Under the pieces are notes generated by a model. That model saw nothing but the letters and a program-made list of their open reading frames with translations, made no database searches and had not been told where the DNA came from. 64,000 bases of DNA, taken from a bacterium. GTDB lineage: Bacteria; Hinthialibacterota; Hinthialibacteria; H5-UNCL2. Location: NCBI GenBank assembly GCA_015075175.1, contig JABTUV010000012.1, positions 1-64,000 on the forward strand, in the 5' to 3' direction. Below are positions 17,606-26,812 of this stretch, in pieces. The translations under genes were made by a program, and so were the position numbers. Each line of letters opens with the position of its first letter. Position 1 is the first letter of the stretch.

Positions 17606-18580
17606 ATGAAAATCGGCAGTCTCATCTTCGACCGGCCGCTGGCCCTGGCGCCGATGGAAGACGTCACCGACCGCGCCTTTCGCCTGGTCTGCAAGCGACT
17701 GGGGGCGGACCTCTTGTATACCGAGTTCGCCAGCAGCGAGGGGCTGATCCGCGAGGCGAAAACGGCGCTGGAGAAGATTCGCATCACGGATGAGGAGCGG
17801 CCCATCGCCATCCAACTATTCGGTGGGGTCGAGGACTCGATGGCGGGCGCGACGCGGGTGGCGGAAGGCATGGCGCCCGACTTTATCGACATCAACTGCG
17901 GCTGCTGGGTGCGAGACGTGGCGCTGCGCGGCATGGGCGCGGGACTGCTGCGCGATCTCGGGCGTTTTGAGGCCATCGTCCGCTCGGTGGTCGGCGCGAC
18001 GCGCCTGCCCGTGACCGTTAAGACGCGCCTGGGTTGGGATGAGGCCAACATCGTCATCCTGGAGGTCGCCCGCATGTTGGAACAGTGCGGCGTCGCCGCC
18101 CTGACGGTGCATTGCCGCACTCGCAGCCAGGGCCACGAAGGTGTGGCCGACTGGTCGTGGTTGGAAAAACTCAAGGCCGTCACGTCGCTGCCCATTATCG
18201 GCAACGGCGACGTCAAGACGCCCGAGGACGTGGCGCGCATGTTGGCGACCGGCTGCGACGGCGTCATGATCGGTCGCGGCGCCATCGCCAATCCCTGGCT
18301 CTTTCGCCATACCCGGCACTACCTGTCTACCGGCGAGCTTTTGCCCGAGCCGAGCCTCTTCGAGCGCATCCAGGTCTGCCTGGAGCACCTCCGGTTGTCC
18401 GTGGAATTGAAGGGCGAGTACTACGGGGTCGTCGAGTTTCGCAAGCACTACTCAGGCTACCTCAAGGGCCTGCCGGGCGTGGCGCGCCTGCGAGCGGAGT
18501 TGATGACCTACACCGAGGCGGCGCCCGTTATCGAGCGATTGGACCGGTTTCGGGAAGAGATGGCGGAGGCGTCCGTGTAG
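17606..18580 (+). CDS. dusB: tRNA-dihydrouridine synthase
   Basis: The 324-aa FMN enzyme reduces uridine to dihydrouridine in tRNA D-loops. Family landmarks are LALAPMEDVTDRAFRLVCKR at the N-terminus, YTEFASSEGL, the active-site Cys in DFIDINCGCW (usually NxGCP; the Pro is Trp here), VTVKTRLGW, LTVHCRTRSQ, PIIGNGDV and MIGRGAIANPWLF, which builds the FMN phosphate site. Length is normal. It has its own extended -10 promoter placing the RNA start at the ATG. The assignment to the DusB subgroup is by overall resemblance; NifR3-like is the alternative name. Confidence 0.93.
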   Translation: MKIGSLIFDRPLALAPMEDVTDRAFRLVCKRLGADLLYTEFASSEGLIREAKTALEKIRITDEERPIAIQLFGGVEDSMAGATRVAEGMAPDFIDINCGCWVRDVALRGMGAGLLRDLGRFEAIVRSVVGATRLPVTVKTRLGWDEANIVILEVARMLEQCGVAALTVHCRTRSQGHEGVADWSWLEKLKAVTSLPIIGNGDVKTPEDVARMLATGCDGVMIGRGAIANPWLFRHTRHYLSTGELLPEPSLFERIQVCLEHLRLSVELKGEYYGVVEFRKHYSGYLKGLPGVARLRAELMTYTEAAPVIERLDRFREEMAEASV

Positions 18581-18599
18581 AAGCCCGTGGAAAAAGTGG

Positions 18600-18790
18600 G
18601 CTGAGCGCCTCGAGGCCGCCGTGTCTCTCGCTACGCCGGAGTACCGGCTACTCGAGAACACGGCTGAACTTTACGCCGAGAGCTGACATCCGAGTCCTCG
18701 AGCCGTCCCCCGAGTAGCCGAAAGGACGTATCGAAGGGTAGCGGTACTCCGCGTATCGAGAGGCGCGCTTGACAGCACCGACCCGCGTTG
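18600..18790. repeat. Composite repeat (GCCGGAGTACCGGC hairpin and cgtatcgag units)
   Basis: Contains ctacgccggagtaccggctactcgag, a GCCGG-AGTA-CCGGC hairpin, then a second cassette with cgagtagccgaaagg and cgcgtatcgagaggc. It is the same family as 10150-10275, 22955-23000, 42925-42945 and 54410-54672. No gene lies between 18581 and 18834. Confidence 0.75.
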
Positions 18791-18834
18791 AACGACTTTT
18801 TCAACGGACTGATAGGTCCCCCATGCTGCGCGCC

Positions 18835-21390
18835 CTATTTCTTCCAGCGCGCCAATAACTCCAATAGGTCGGCTTCGTTGACCTGCCGGTCGCCGTTGTA
18901 GTCGACGTGGGCGAGGCTGAACTCGGTTTCGGACCGGCCCCAGTACCAGGCGAACTCGAAGAGGTCGCGCGGAACGTTGCCCTCCTTCTCCTGGACCGTC
19001 ACGTCGGCGTAGGCCACGCCCGGAGCGCACACGCGGAAGCGTGTCACGCCGGGGACGGCGTCGGCGTCGGGCGCCGCTTCCACGATCACGTCCTGAAACA
19101 CGTTCCAGTTCGAGCTGAGAAAGGTGACAGCCGTCGCCGAGCGCACGCAGATGTCGGGATCGCCGCCCAGGCACTCGATGGTTACCGTCTGCGACGCGAT
19201 CGGATAGCCGGACGGGGCGGCGGCCAGCTTCACGCCGAAGACTCCGCAGCCGCTGCCGGAGACGGTCAGATAGGTCTTCTCCAGCACGACCGCGTTGCCG
19301 ACCGTTTGAAGAGCGGCGCTGGGATCGCCGTAGAGATTGTTGACGGTGCAATTTTTCCACATCGCGTCCGCGCCCGACAGGTTGCCTTGCGTGTAGGCCA
19401 GGGCGTCGCCGGCGGCGTATCGGTAGCCCGCCATGCGGCGATAGAACTCGTAGGCGACCGAGCCGTTGTTGCCCCCGAAACTCCACGCCCCGTAGTTGTA
19501 GTTGCTCATGCGGCTGGCGGAGATGGTCCCGATCGCGCCGTTCTTCAGAAGCGAGTAGCCCAGGTTGCTGGAGCTCTCGGGATAGCCGTTGTCGCAGGCG
19601 ACTTGGGCCACGAACGAGGGATGGTCGTCGGGCAGGCGCGGGCAATAAGTGCTGGACCAGAGCGTGTACCAGCTGGTTTCGCCGCTCCCCCGCTGGCACA
19701 TGCGGTCGCCCGGGTTGGGCGGCAGATCGTCGCGCATCCAACACAACCGTGATGTGCTCGTGCTGCTGCCGTGTCCGTTCCAGGCCACGAAGCCGTAATA
19801 CTTCTTCCACTCCGCCTCGATGTTGGGCTGGGTCAGCGGCAGGTCGCAGGCCGCCGAGGGGAAACTGACCTCCGGCTCGGAATACACGCCCTGCTTCTCC
19901 AGCAGCACGAAGCTGGAGAATCCGTAGGCCGTCCCCAGCTGCTTCATCTTGGCCGCCCAACTGTCGCCGTAGGTGCGCGAGTTGTAACTCAGGTTGGCGA
20001 CGCCGTCCGCCGGATTGTCCGTATCCTCCGGGCCGAAATTGAGGATGGCGGCGGGCAGGAGGAGTTTCTTGCGCCACTCCTGCTCGTAATAGGCGTTCTC
20101 GTAACGCATCGTTTTGCGCAGAATCTTCTCCAGGTCGGCCATGTTGTTGTAGTAGGGGATGCGCCCGACCACCACCTCGAACTTGCGGTCGATGCCGCCG
20201 GCGGCGAAGTCCTGCCAGCCGTACTGCGAACTGGCCGAGCCCCACTCGCCGGGGAAGCCGTCGCCGTCACGGTCCCAGTCGCCGGACAGATCGGCGAAGT
20301 ACATGTCGCAGGGACATTCCTTGTCCTCGTGCTGGTAGGAGAGCGGATAGGTGATCTTCATGGGGACGCTGGAGTCCGCGTTGAAAGTGGTGGGATGGGG
20401 ATGGCCGATGAAGAGCACGTACTTGAGCGCGTAAGGCGGCTGGTTGTAGTTGGCCTTCAGCCAGGCGCGGATGTTGTCGGCGCGCTGGTTGGCGGAAGCG
20501 CCGGAGAGATAGTGGGTGGCGTCGGCGACCGCGCCTTCCGAGATCACTTCCACCACGAAACCGCGCGCCCGCTGGTGGGCGAGAAAATCGGAAAACGCGG
20601 GGCAGCCGCGCGCCACCAGGTCGGTAGTGATGATGGCGTAGTTGATGGGAACGGCCGTAATCGCTTCCGCAGGTGCTGCGGCGGGAGCGTAGAACTCGTC
20701 CCGATGGCCCGGGTTGGCCAGAGTCGCGGCGAAGTCGGGCCAGAAGGAGTGCTCGGCGGGGGAAGCCGGGCCGCGCGGCTTCAATGCCAGCCGGCGGAAA
20801 TGCAGCACCAGCGTGCCCGCCCGCAACACCCGCGCGCGCCGCTCGACCGGATGCCAGGCGACCGGCAGGAGCGTCACGTCCGCCGTGTTCCAATGCCGGT
20901 AGCGGGAGAACTGCACCCAGGCCGGCTGAGCGGGAAAGTACGCCGCCCGGCCGTAGATGCGGCGGTCGCGTCCATCCACCACGCTGGTCTTGCCCTCCCA
21001 GTCGGGGATGAGCACCCCGTCCACGAGCGTGGCCGTGGGCGGCGCCGGCGCCAGGTCGTACTCGCCCGATAGCTCTTCCCACTCCGCCCCGACGACCTCG
21101 ACCATCAAGCTGTCGGGGTCCACGTCCTCGGGCAGGAGCAACACGACCTCCTGCCAGGGGAGTTGCGGCTCGGCGACCACGTTGCGCAGCGGCAAGCCGG
21201 GCAGTTGAATCAGGTCGCCCGCCGCCTCCCGCGAGACCCCAACCGCGCCTTCGAATCGGATGTCAACGGAAAGGGCGTCCGTTCCAGCGCGCACTTCCGA
21301 GGCCAGAGAGCCTCCCGCCGCGCCGATAGCGGGCAAAAGGAAAGTACAGAAGAGCCACGCAGCCATGCCGGAACGAGGGAAGAGGAACAT
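18835..21390 (-). CDS. Secreted C25-family (gingipain-type) cysteine protease with dockerin-like tail
   Basis: The 851-aa protein opens with a signal peptide (MAAWLFCTFLLPAIGAAGG). An N-terminal propeptide-like beta region is followed from about residue 245 by the C25 catalytic fold: YAIITTDLVARGCPAFSDFL, YVLFIGHPHP, VVVGRIPYYN. The catalytic His is in FVAWNGHGSSTS and the catalytic Cys in VAQVACDNGYPES, as in RgpB-type gingipains. A beta domain follows, and the C-terminus DYNGDRQVNEADLLELLARW is one dockerin-type calcium loop. It is likely exported to degrade proteins or process surface proteins. A promoter lies at 21448-21476. Arg versus Lys specificity cannot be read. Confidence 0.85.
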   Translation of the reverse strand: MFLFPRSGMAAWLFCTFLLPAIGAAGGSLASEVRAGTDALSVDIRFEGAVGVSREAAGDLIQLPGLPLRNVVAEPQLPWQEVVLLLPEDVDPDSLMVEVVGAEWEELSGEYDLAPAPPTATLVDGVLIPDWEGKTSVVDGRDRRIYGRAAYFPAQPAWVQFSRYRHWNTADVTLLPVAWHPVERRARVLRAGTLVLHFRRLALKPRGPASPAEHSFWPDFAATLANPGHRDEFYAPAAAPAEAITAVPINYAIITTDLVARGCPAFSDFLAHQRARGFVVEVISEGAVADATHYLSGASANQRADNIRAWLKANYNQPPYALKYVLFIGHPHPTTFNADSSVPMKITYPLSYQHEDKECPCDMYFADLSGDWDRDGDGFPGEWGSASSQYGWQDFAAGGIDRKFEVVVGRIPYYNNMADLEKILRKTMRYENAYYEQEWRKKLLLPAAILNFGPEDTDNPADGVANLSYNSRTYGDSWAAKMKQLGTAYGFSSFVLLEKQGVYSEPEVSFPSAACDLPLTQPNIEAEWKKYYGFVAWNGHGSSTSTSRLCWMRDDLPPNPGDRMCQRGSGETSWYTLWSSTYCPRLPDDHPSFVAQVACDNGYPESSSNLGYSLLKNGAIGTISASRMSNYNYGAWSFGGNNGSVAYEFYRRMAGYRYAAGDALAYTQGNLSGADAMWKNCTVNNLYGDPSAALQTVGNAVVLEKTYLTVSGSGCGVFGVKLAAAPSGYPIASQTVTIECLGGDPDICVRSATAVTFLSSNWNVFQDVIVEAAPDADAVPGVTRFRVCAPGVAYADVTVQEKEGNVPRDLFEFAWYWGRSETEFSLAHVDYNGDRQVNEADLLELLARWKK

Positions 21391-21447
21391 GGATCAACTC
21401 CACGGCAAGACTTGCCTTCGGTCCACAATTGAACCGATACTACAGGC

Positions 21448-21476
21448 AGTACAACAGGCCTTTCGTGCGCCGTCAA
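21448..21476 (-). promoter_or_regulatory. Putative promoter of the C25 protease gene
   Basis: Minus-strand TTGACG (21471-21476) and TGTACT (21448-21453) with a 17-bp spacer, about 50 bp upstream of the protease ATG. Confidence 0.45.
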
Positions 21477-21511
21477 GATGCAACAACCGCGTGCGGCGGC
21501 ATCGGATTCCT

Positions 21512-21744
21512 CTTAACAAAGGGGGTTGGGGGGGATTCCGTGGGGCGCGCTGAGACCTGTGGGACGTGGTTCACGCGTGGGCTCAATTCCGGTTGGCGCA
21601 AACCTGACGGATGGGCTAGACTGCCGGTTCCAGGAATCGCGACCATCGCCTTCCATGCGCGAGTCATTTGGAGTGCGGCAGCTTGCTGCCGCGATAGAAT
21701 CGTCTGGACTGCGGGGGCTTGCTGCCGCGGCAGCAAGCTGCCGC
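21512..21744. repeat. Repeat cluster: C/G palindrome and two GCGGCAGC hairpins
   Basis: A CCCCC/GGGGG type repeat is at 21512-21534. Perfect hairpins GCGGCAGC-TT-GCTGCCGC at 21675-21692 and GCGGCAGC-AA-GCTGCCGC at 21727-21744 lie just before the next gene's Shine-Dalgarno. No gene is seen in 21391-21768. Confidence 0.85.
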
Positions 21745-21768
21745 AATGCATAAAGGAGTCGTTTGTTC

Positions 21769-22905
21769 ATGCGTCTGGCCTACCTCTGCGCCCAGGCTTT
21801 GGGTGAGGACCGGCGGGCGCGCGCCTGGCACTTGGCACGGTGCCTGACGCGACGCGGGCATCGGATCATCTTGCTGTCGCCCGGCCAGGCGCTGAAGATG
21901 CGGTGTCAGGAGGTTGAGGGGATCGAGATGGTGGAGGCGCCCGCCTCGCCCCTCCGTCCGGACTACCTTCTCTATCCGCTGGTCCCGTTTTTCTTGAGCC
22001 GGCAGGCCGCGCGGCACGGCCCGTTTGACGTGATACACGCCTTCGACGCGCCGCTGCCGGCTTCCGGCCGGACCGCGCTCAAGCTATGCGCGACCGGCAG
22101 GCCCCTCGTGGTCGATTGGGAAGAGGACTACAGCCAGCCGGAGACGGCGCGGCGGGCGGGCGAGCTGGAACGCCGGACGCTTGCGGCGGCGCGGGCGGTA
22201 GTCGTGGTGAGCGGCGCTCTCGAGGAGCGGGCGCGGCGGCTGGGCGTGTCCGCCGAACGTCTCGTTCGCATCGGCAACGGCGCGGATGTTTCGTCCCCGC
22301 GCCCCGAGCGGGCGGCCGCGCGCGCGGCCCTGGGATGGCCCGCGGACGCCGCCATCATGGTCTGTCACGTGGGGGACAGTTCCGCGCCGGTCCTCGCGCT
22401 GGCCGCCCTGCGCGCCCTCCTGCCCGCCCATCCTTCGCTCATGCTGGCGCTGGTTGGAGAAGTCCCGAGAGAGGAACCCTCCGACGAACTTTGGAATTGG
22501 GCACGGCAACAGCGGGCCGTTCGCCGTGTCCCGCCTGCCGGGGCCGCAGAGCTGGCGCAGTATTACGCAGCGGCGGACCTCCTGCTGCTTCCCCGGCGCG
22601 CCACACCCGCCGAAGCGGCCCGCTTTCCCTTGGCCTTGGGGGAATACCTGGCGGCGGGCCGGGCGGTGGTCGCCTCGGACGTGGGCGAACCGGGCCGATT
22701 GCTGCGCGAGCGGCTTTGCGGCGTCCTGGTCCAAAACCAGGAGCAGTTCACCCGCCGCATCGAGGAACTGCTCACCAACGCGGAACGACGCGCGCGCCTG
22801 GAGCAACTCGCCCGCCATACCGCCGAAACCGCCCTGGATTGGGAAAACCACGCCGATACGCTGGAGGCGCTCTACGCCCGCCTCGCAGAGAAGACGAAAC
22901 CCTGA
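21769..22905 (+). CDS. Glycosyltransferase (GT4-like, GT-B fold)
   Basis: The 378-aa protein starts at the ATG at 21769, chosen for the AAAGGAG ten bases upstream; a TTG two codons earlier is less likely. An N-terminal domain (WHLARCLTRRGHRIILLSPG, DVIHAFDAPLPAS) is followed by a C-terminal donor domain (AIMVCHVGDS, LMLALVGEVPREEP, AAADLLLLPRRATPAEAARFPLALGEYLAAGRAVVA). The E-x7-E region is weak but the ALGEYLA glutamate is kept. It is a monocistronic plus-strand gene, away from the main glycan locus; acceptor and donor are unknown. Confidence 0.8.
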   Translation: MRLAYLCAQALGEDRRARAWHLARCLTRRGHRIILLSPGQALKMRCQEVEGIEMVEAPASPLRPDYLLYPLVPFFLSRQAARHGPFDVIHAFDAPLPASGRTALKLCATGRPLVVDWEEDYSQPETARRAGELERRTLAAARAVVVVSGALEERARRLGVSAERLVRIGNGADVSSPRPERAAARAALGWPADAAIMVCHVGDSSAPVLALAALRALLPAHPSLMLALVGEVPREEPSDELWNWARQQRAVRRVPPAGAAELAQYYAAADLLLLPRRATPAEAARFPLALGEYLAAGRAVVASDVGEPGRLLRERLCGVLVQNQEQFTRRIEELLTNAERRARLEQLARHTAETALDWENHADTLEALYARLAEKTKP

Positions 22906-22944
22906 GGGACCGCCCGCCCCCTAATGCCGTTTCAAGAAAGGATG

Positions 22945-23010
22945 TAGCGTCCCGGTCGTCCTCTCGATACGCGGAGTACCGCTACTGCCGGACTCGGTTT
23001 CTCCTTTCCC
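22945..23010. repeat. Composite repeat (cgatacgcggagtaccgctac)
   Basis: A GCGG-AGTA-CCGC hairpin within ctcgatacgc...ctactgccggactcgg belongs to the same family as the 18.6 kb and 54.5 kb spacers. It lies between the convergent glycosyltransferase and pseudopilin genes. Confidence 0.7.
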
Positions 23011-23034
23011 GCAACTACTCTTTGAGAAACGGCT

Positions 23035-23631
23035 CTAGTGCGGGTCGTCCGAAGGATTGGATTCCAGGAATCCCGGCCCGTAGAAGTGCACGTCGCCTGG
23101 CGAGAACAGCCCGTTGGTGGGATCGTAATCCGGCCCGTCGATGTTGGTATCCAGGATGCGGTCCGGCCCGGCGCCCACTGTCTCGAATTCAGCGTCCCAG
23201 ATGGGTGTGCCCCGCACGCTCATCCAAGCGTGCCGGCCCAGTTTGGGCCGGAAGTACATGAACTTGCGCTCGTACAACGGCGTGTACGCCTGGAACGGAT
23301 CGTCCGGCAGCTGCACGAGGTACGGAACCGGCGTCGTCAATACGATCAACCGGTAGCCGGTGTTGCGCTGCTCGGGTTGCACCGCCTTGGGATACTTCGA
23401 GAATTGGGTGAGCGCCGTAGGAGACTCGTAGGTGCCGATGGGATAGTCGCCGTGGTCCAACTGGTACTTGATGACGGCGTCGTGCAGGGAGCGGTTTTCC
23501 TGCTTGACCGCAACCAGTTTGGTTCTCACCTGGGCGTGGATGTACGCGGGGATGGCGATGGCGGCCAGGATGCTGATCACGATCAGCACCACGCACAACT
23601 CCCGCAGTGAAAACCCCTGTCGTCTGTCCAC
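23035..23631 (-). CDS. GspG-like pseudopilin
   Basis: The 198-aa protein begins with a very short leader and GFSLRELCVVLIVISILAAI, with Gly -1 and Glu +5, then AIPAYIHAQVRTKLVAVKQENRSLHDAVIKYQLDHGDYP, written here only to show the typical pilin helix and 'YxxDxxxYP' turn. The C-terminal half (GTPIWDAEFETVGAGPDR, DPTNGLFSPGDV) is the calcium-type loop region common in GspG-like proteins. It may be a pilin or a type II secretion pseudopilin. A strong promoter lies upstream at 23700-23728; it is divergent from guaB. Confidence 0.82.
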   Translation of the reverse strand: MDRRQGFSLRELCVVLIVISILAAIAIPAYIHAQVRTKLVAVKQENRSLHDAVIKYQLDHGDYPIGTYESPTALTQFSKYPKAVQPEQRNTGYRLIVLTTPVPYLVQLPDDPFQAYTPLYERKFMYFRPKLGRHAWMSVRGTPIWDAEFETVGAGPDRILDTNIDGPDYDPTNGLFSPGDVHFYGPGFLESNPSDDPH

Positions 23632-23699
23632 CGAAAGAGACCTCGTTTCCGTCAGACTCGCAGGTGAAAAAACGCGTCAGGTAGATTGCCTAACGAGAT

Positions 23700-23728
23700 A
23701 TTCTATCAACGCCCCTGTCGGCTGTCAA
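23700..23728 (-). promoter_or_regulatory. Promoter of the pseudopilin gene
   Basis: Minus-strand TTGACA (23723-23728) and TAGAAT (23700-23705), spacer exactly 17 bp, giving a leader of about 60 nt. Confidence 0.65.
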
Positions 23729-23789
23729 TTTTAAATGGGCGGATTTGTAACCTACTTGTTTTATATAACTTACGTTTTTGGCAGGGGCC

Positions 23790-25320
<1,531 letters not shown>

Positions 25321-25379
25321 GGGGGCGAATCACGCCTGCCTCTCCCTGCTTGGGAAGCGAGACTGAGGCGCGGAGGTGC

Positions 25380-25566
25380 TACTGAGGCGCTCCGAAGCCG
25401 CCCTTCGACTGCGGCCTTCGGCTTTCTCGCAGTACTGGCGGGGCGAGTTTATGGGCGTCATCTCCCCCTTAGCGAGTGGGCGGGTGGGGATGGCACGCGG
25501 CAACAAGTTGCCGCACTCCACATTGCTTACGGCGCGGCGGGGCCTTGTCGGCGGCGGTCCGGTACG
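25380..25566. repeat. Repeats between guaB and larC
   Basis: Contains 'ccgcccttcgactgcggcct' and a GCGGCAAC-AA-GTTGCCGC hairpin at 25497-25514. The latter is an arm variant of the GCGGCAGC family in which both arms changed together. No gene is seen here. Confidence 0.75.
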
Positions 25567-25575
25567 GTAGCGCAA

Positions 25576-26763
25576 TCACTCCCTCCTCCACGCCGCAAGC
25601 GCCGCGCGGTAGACCACTTCCGCGGGCACGCCCTTCGCTTTCGCCAGCCTCGCGCAGTCGGCGTACTCGGGCGCGGGGCGGGGATGGCGGCCGGCCCGCA
25701 CCTTCACGCGCACCGGGCCGTAGGGCGTCTCGACTTCTTCGACTCTCCGCTCCACGCACCAGCGCCGGGCGGTGGAAATCCGCACGCCCAGGGTGCTCGT
25801 CTCTTCGATCAGCACCTCCGCCAGCTCTTCCGCCTTGCCCTGGGGCGTCAGGACCGTGACGTGGACTCCGGGCCGGTTCTTTTTCATCTGCACGGGCGCG
25901 AGCGTCACGTCCAGCGCCCCCGCCTCAAGCAACCGCTCGAAGAGAAGATCATAGAACTCCGGGTTCATGTCGTCGATGTGGGTCTCAAGTACCTCGACGG
26001 CGACGGGCTGGCCGGCGGCCCGGCCCAGGGTGATGCGCAGCACGTTGGGAGTGCGGCCCAGATCGAGATGGCCCAGTCCGTAGCCGGTTTTCTCGGGAAT
26101 CATCTCGGGGAAAGGACCGAACCCCGTGCACAGTCCGCGCAGAATGGCCGCGCCCGTGGGCGTCGCCAGTTCCTGTTCAATCCCGCCGCCGCGGATGGGG
26201 ATGCCCTCCAGAAGAAAGAGCGTGGCCGGCGCGGGCACGGGCAGGTCGCCGTGCCGGCAGGCCGCGGTTCCGCCGCCGACCACGACGGGCGAGCCGATGA
26301 TCGTCTCCAGCCCGAAATAATCCGCCGCCAACACGCTGCCGAGGACGTCCACGACGGCGTCCAGTGCGCCGACTTCGTGAAAGTGGATGTCCTCGGGGCG
26401 TTTGCCGTGGACGCGGCCCTCCGCGTTCGCCAGGAAGGTATAGATGCGCTCGGCTCGCCCGCGGGCGCGCTCGGACAGCCCGGCGCCAGCAACCAGCTCG
26501 AGGATCTCCCCAGCCCTGCGATGCGGGTCTCTTTTTCGTCGACTTGACGCGCACGCGTCCCCGAAATCCCGCGACTGCCCCCGCTCGACCTCGATCTCCA
26601 ATCCCGGCAGCGAGAGCGGCGCCAGGGCCGACAACAACGCCTCCCGCGGATAACCCAGGTCCAGCCACGCGCCCAGTAAGAGATCGCCGGACACCCCGGC
26701 GCTGCAGTGGATGTAGGCCGTTGGAAAATTGGGGTCAGCGCCTATTTTTGCAGGTTGTCTCAC
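25576..26763 (-). CDS. larC: Nickel-pincer cofactor biosynthesis protein LarC
   Basis: The first ordinary LarC residues are AYIHCSAGVSGDLLLGAWLD, near position 26715. Further landmarks are HFHEVGALDAVVDVLGS, FGLETIIGSPVVVGGGT, HGDLPVPAPATLFLL, ELATPTGAAIL and THIDDMNPEFYDLLFE. LarC inserts nickel into the pyridinium dithiocarboxylate cofactor of lactate racemase-type enzymes, using CTP. The usual start just before this motif is missing: a 90-bp palindromic element ends at 26723, and the first in-frame start is a GTG at 26763 (or TTG at 26787) inside that element. Function is probably kept with an odd N-terminus. larB is two genes upstream in the same operon. Confidence 0.85.
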   Translation of the reverse strand: MRQPAKIGADPNFPTAYIHCSAGVSGDLLLGAWLDLGYPREALLSALAPLSLPGLEIEVERGQSRDFGDACASSRRKRDPHRRAGEILELVAGAGLSERARGRAERIYTFLANAEGRVHGKRPEDIHFHEVGALDAVVDVLGSVLAADYFGLETIIGSPVVVGGGTAACRHGDLPVPAPATLFLLEGIPIRGGGIEQELATPTGAAILRGLCTGFGPFPEMIPEKTGYGLGHLDLGRTPNVLRITLGRAAGQPVAVEVLETHIDDMNPEFYDLLFERLLEAGALDVTLAPVQMKKNRPGVHVTVLTPQGKAEELAEVLIEETSTLGVRISTARRWCVERRVEEVETPYGPVRVKVRAGRHPRPAPEYADCARLAKAKGVPAEVVYRAALAAWRRE

Positions 26764-26812
26764 GGTTGATGAGGGCCCTACGTGCAAAAATAGGCGCTGA
26801 CCCCAATTTTCC
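26723..26812. mobile_element. 90-bp palindromic mini-element (MITE/REP-like)
   Basis: Perfect 30-bp inverted arms at 26723-26752 and 26783-26812 (outer ends ggaaaattggggtcagcg, inner ends tttttgca) flank a 30-bp centre. It fills exactly the space between the stop of the 26813-28180 gene and the first conserved larC codons. The ggaaaattggggtcag motif is of the kind seen in REP/MITE elements; no transposase is in the window. Confidence 0.85.
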
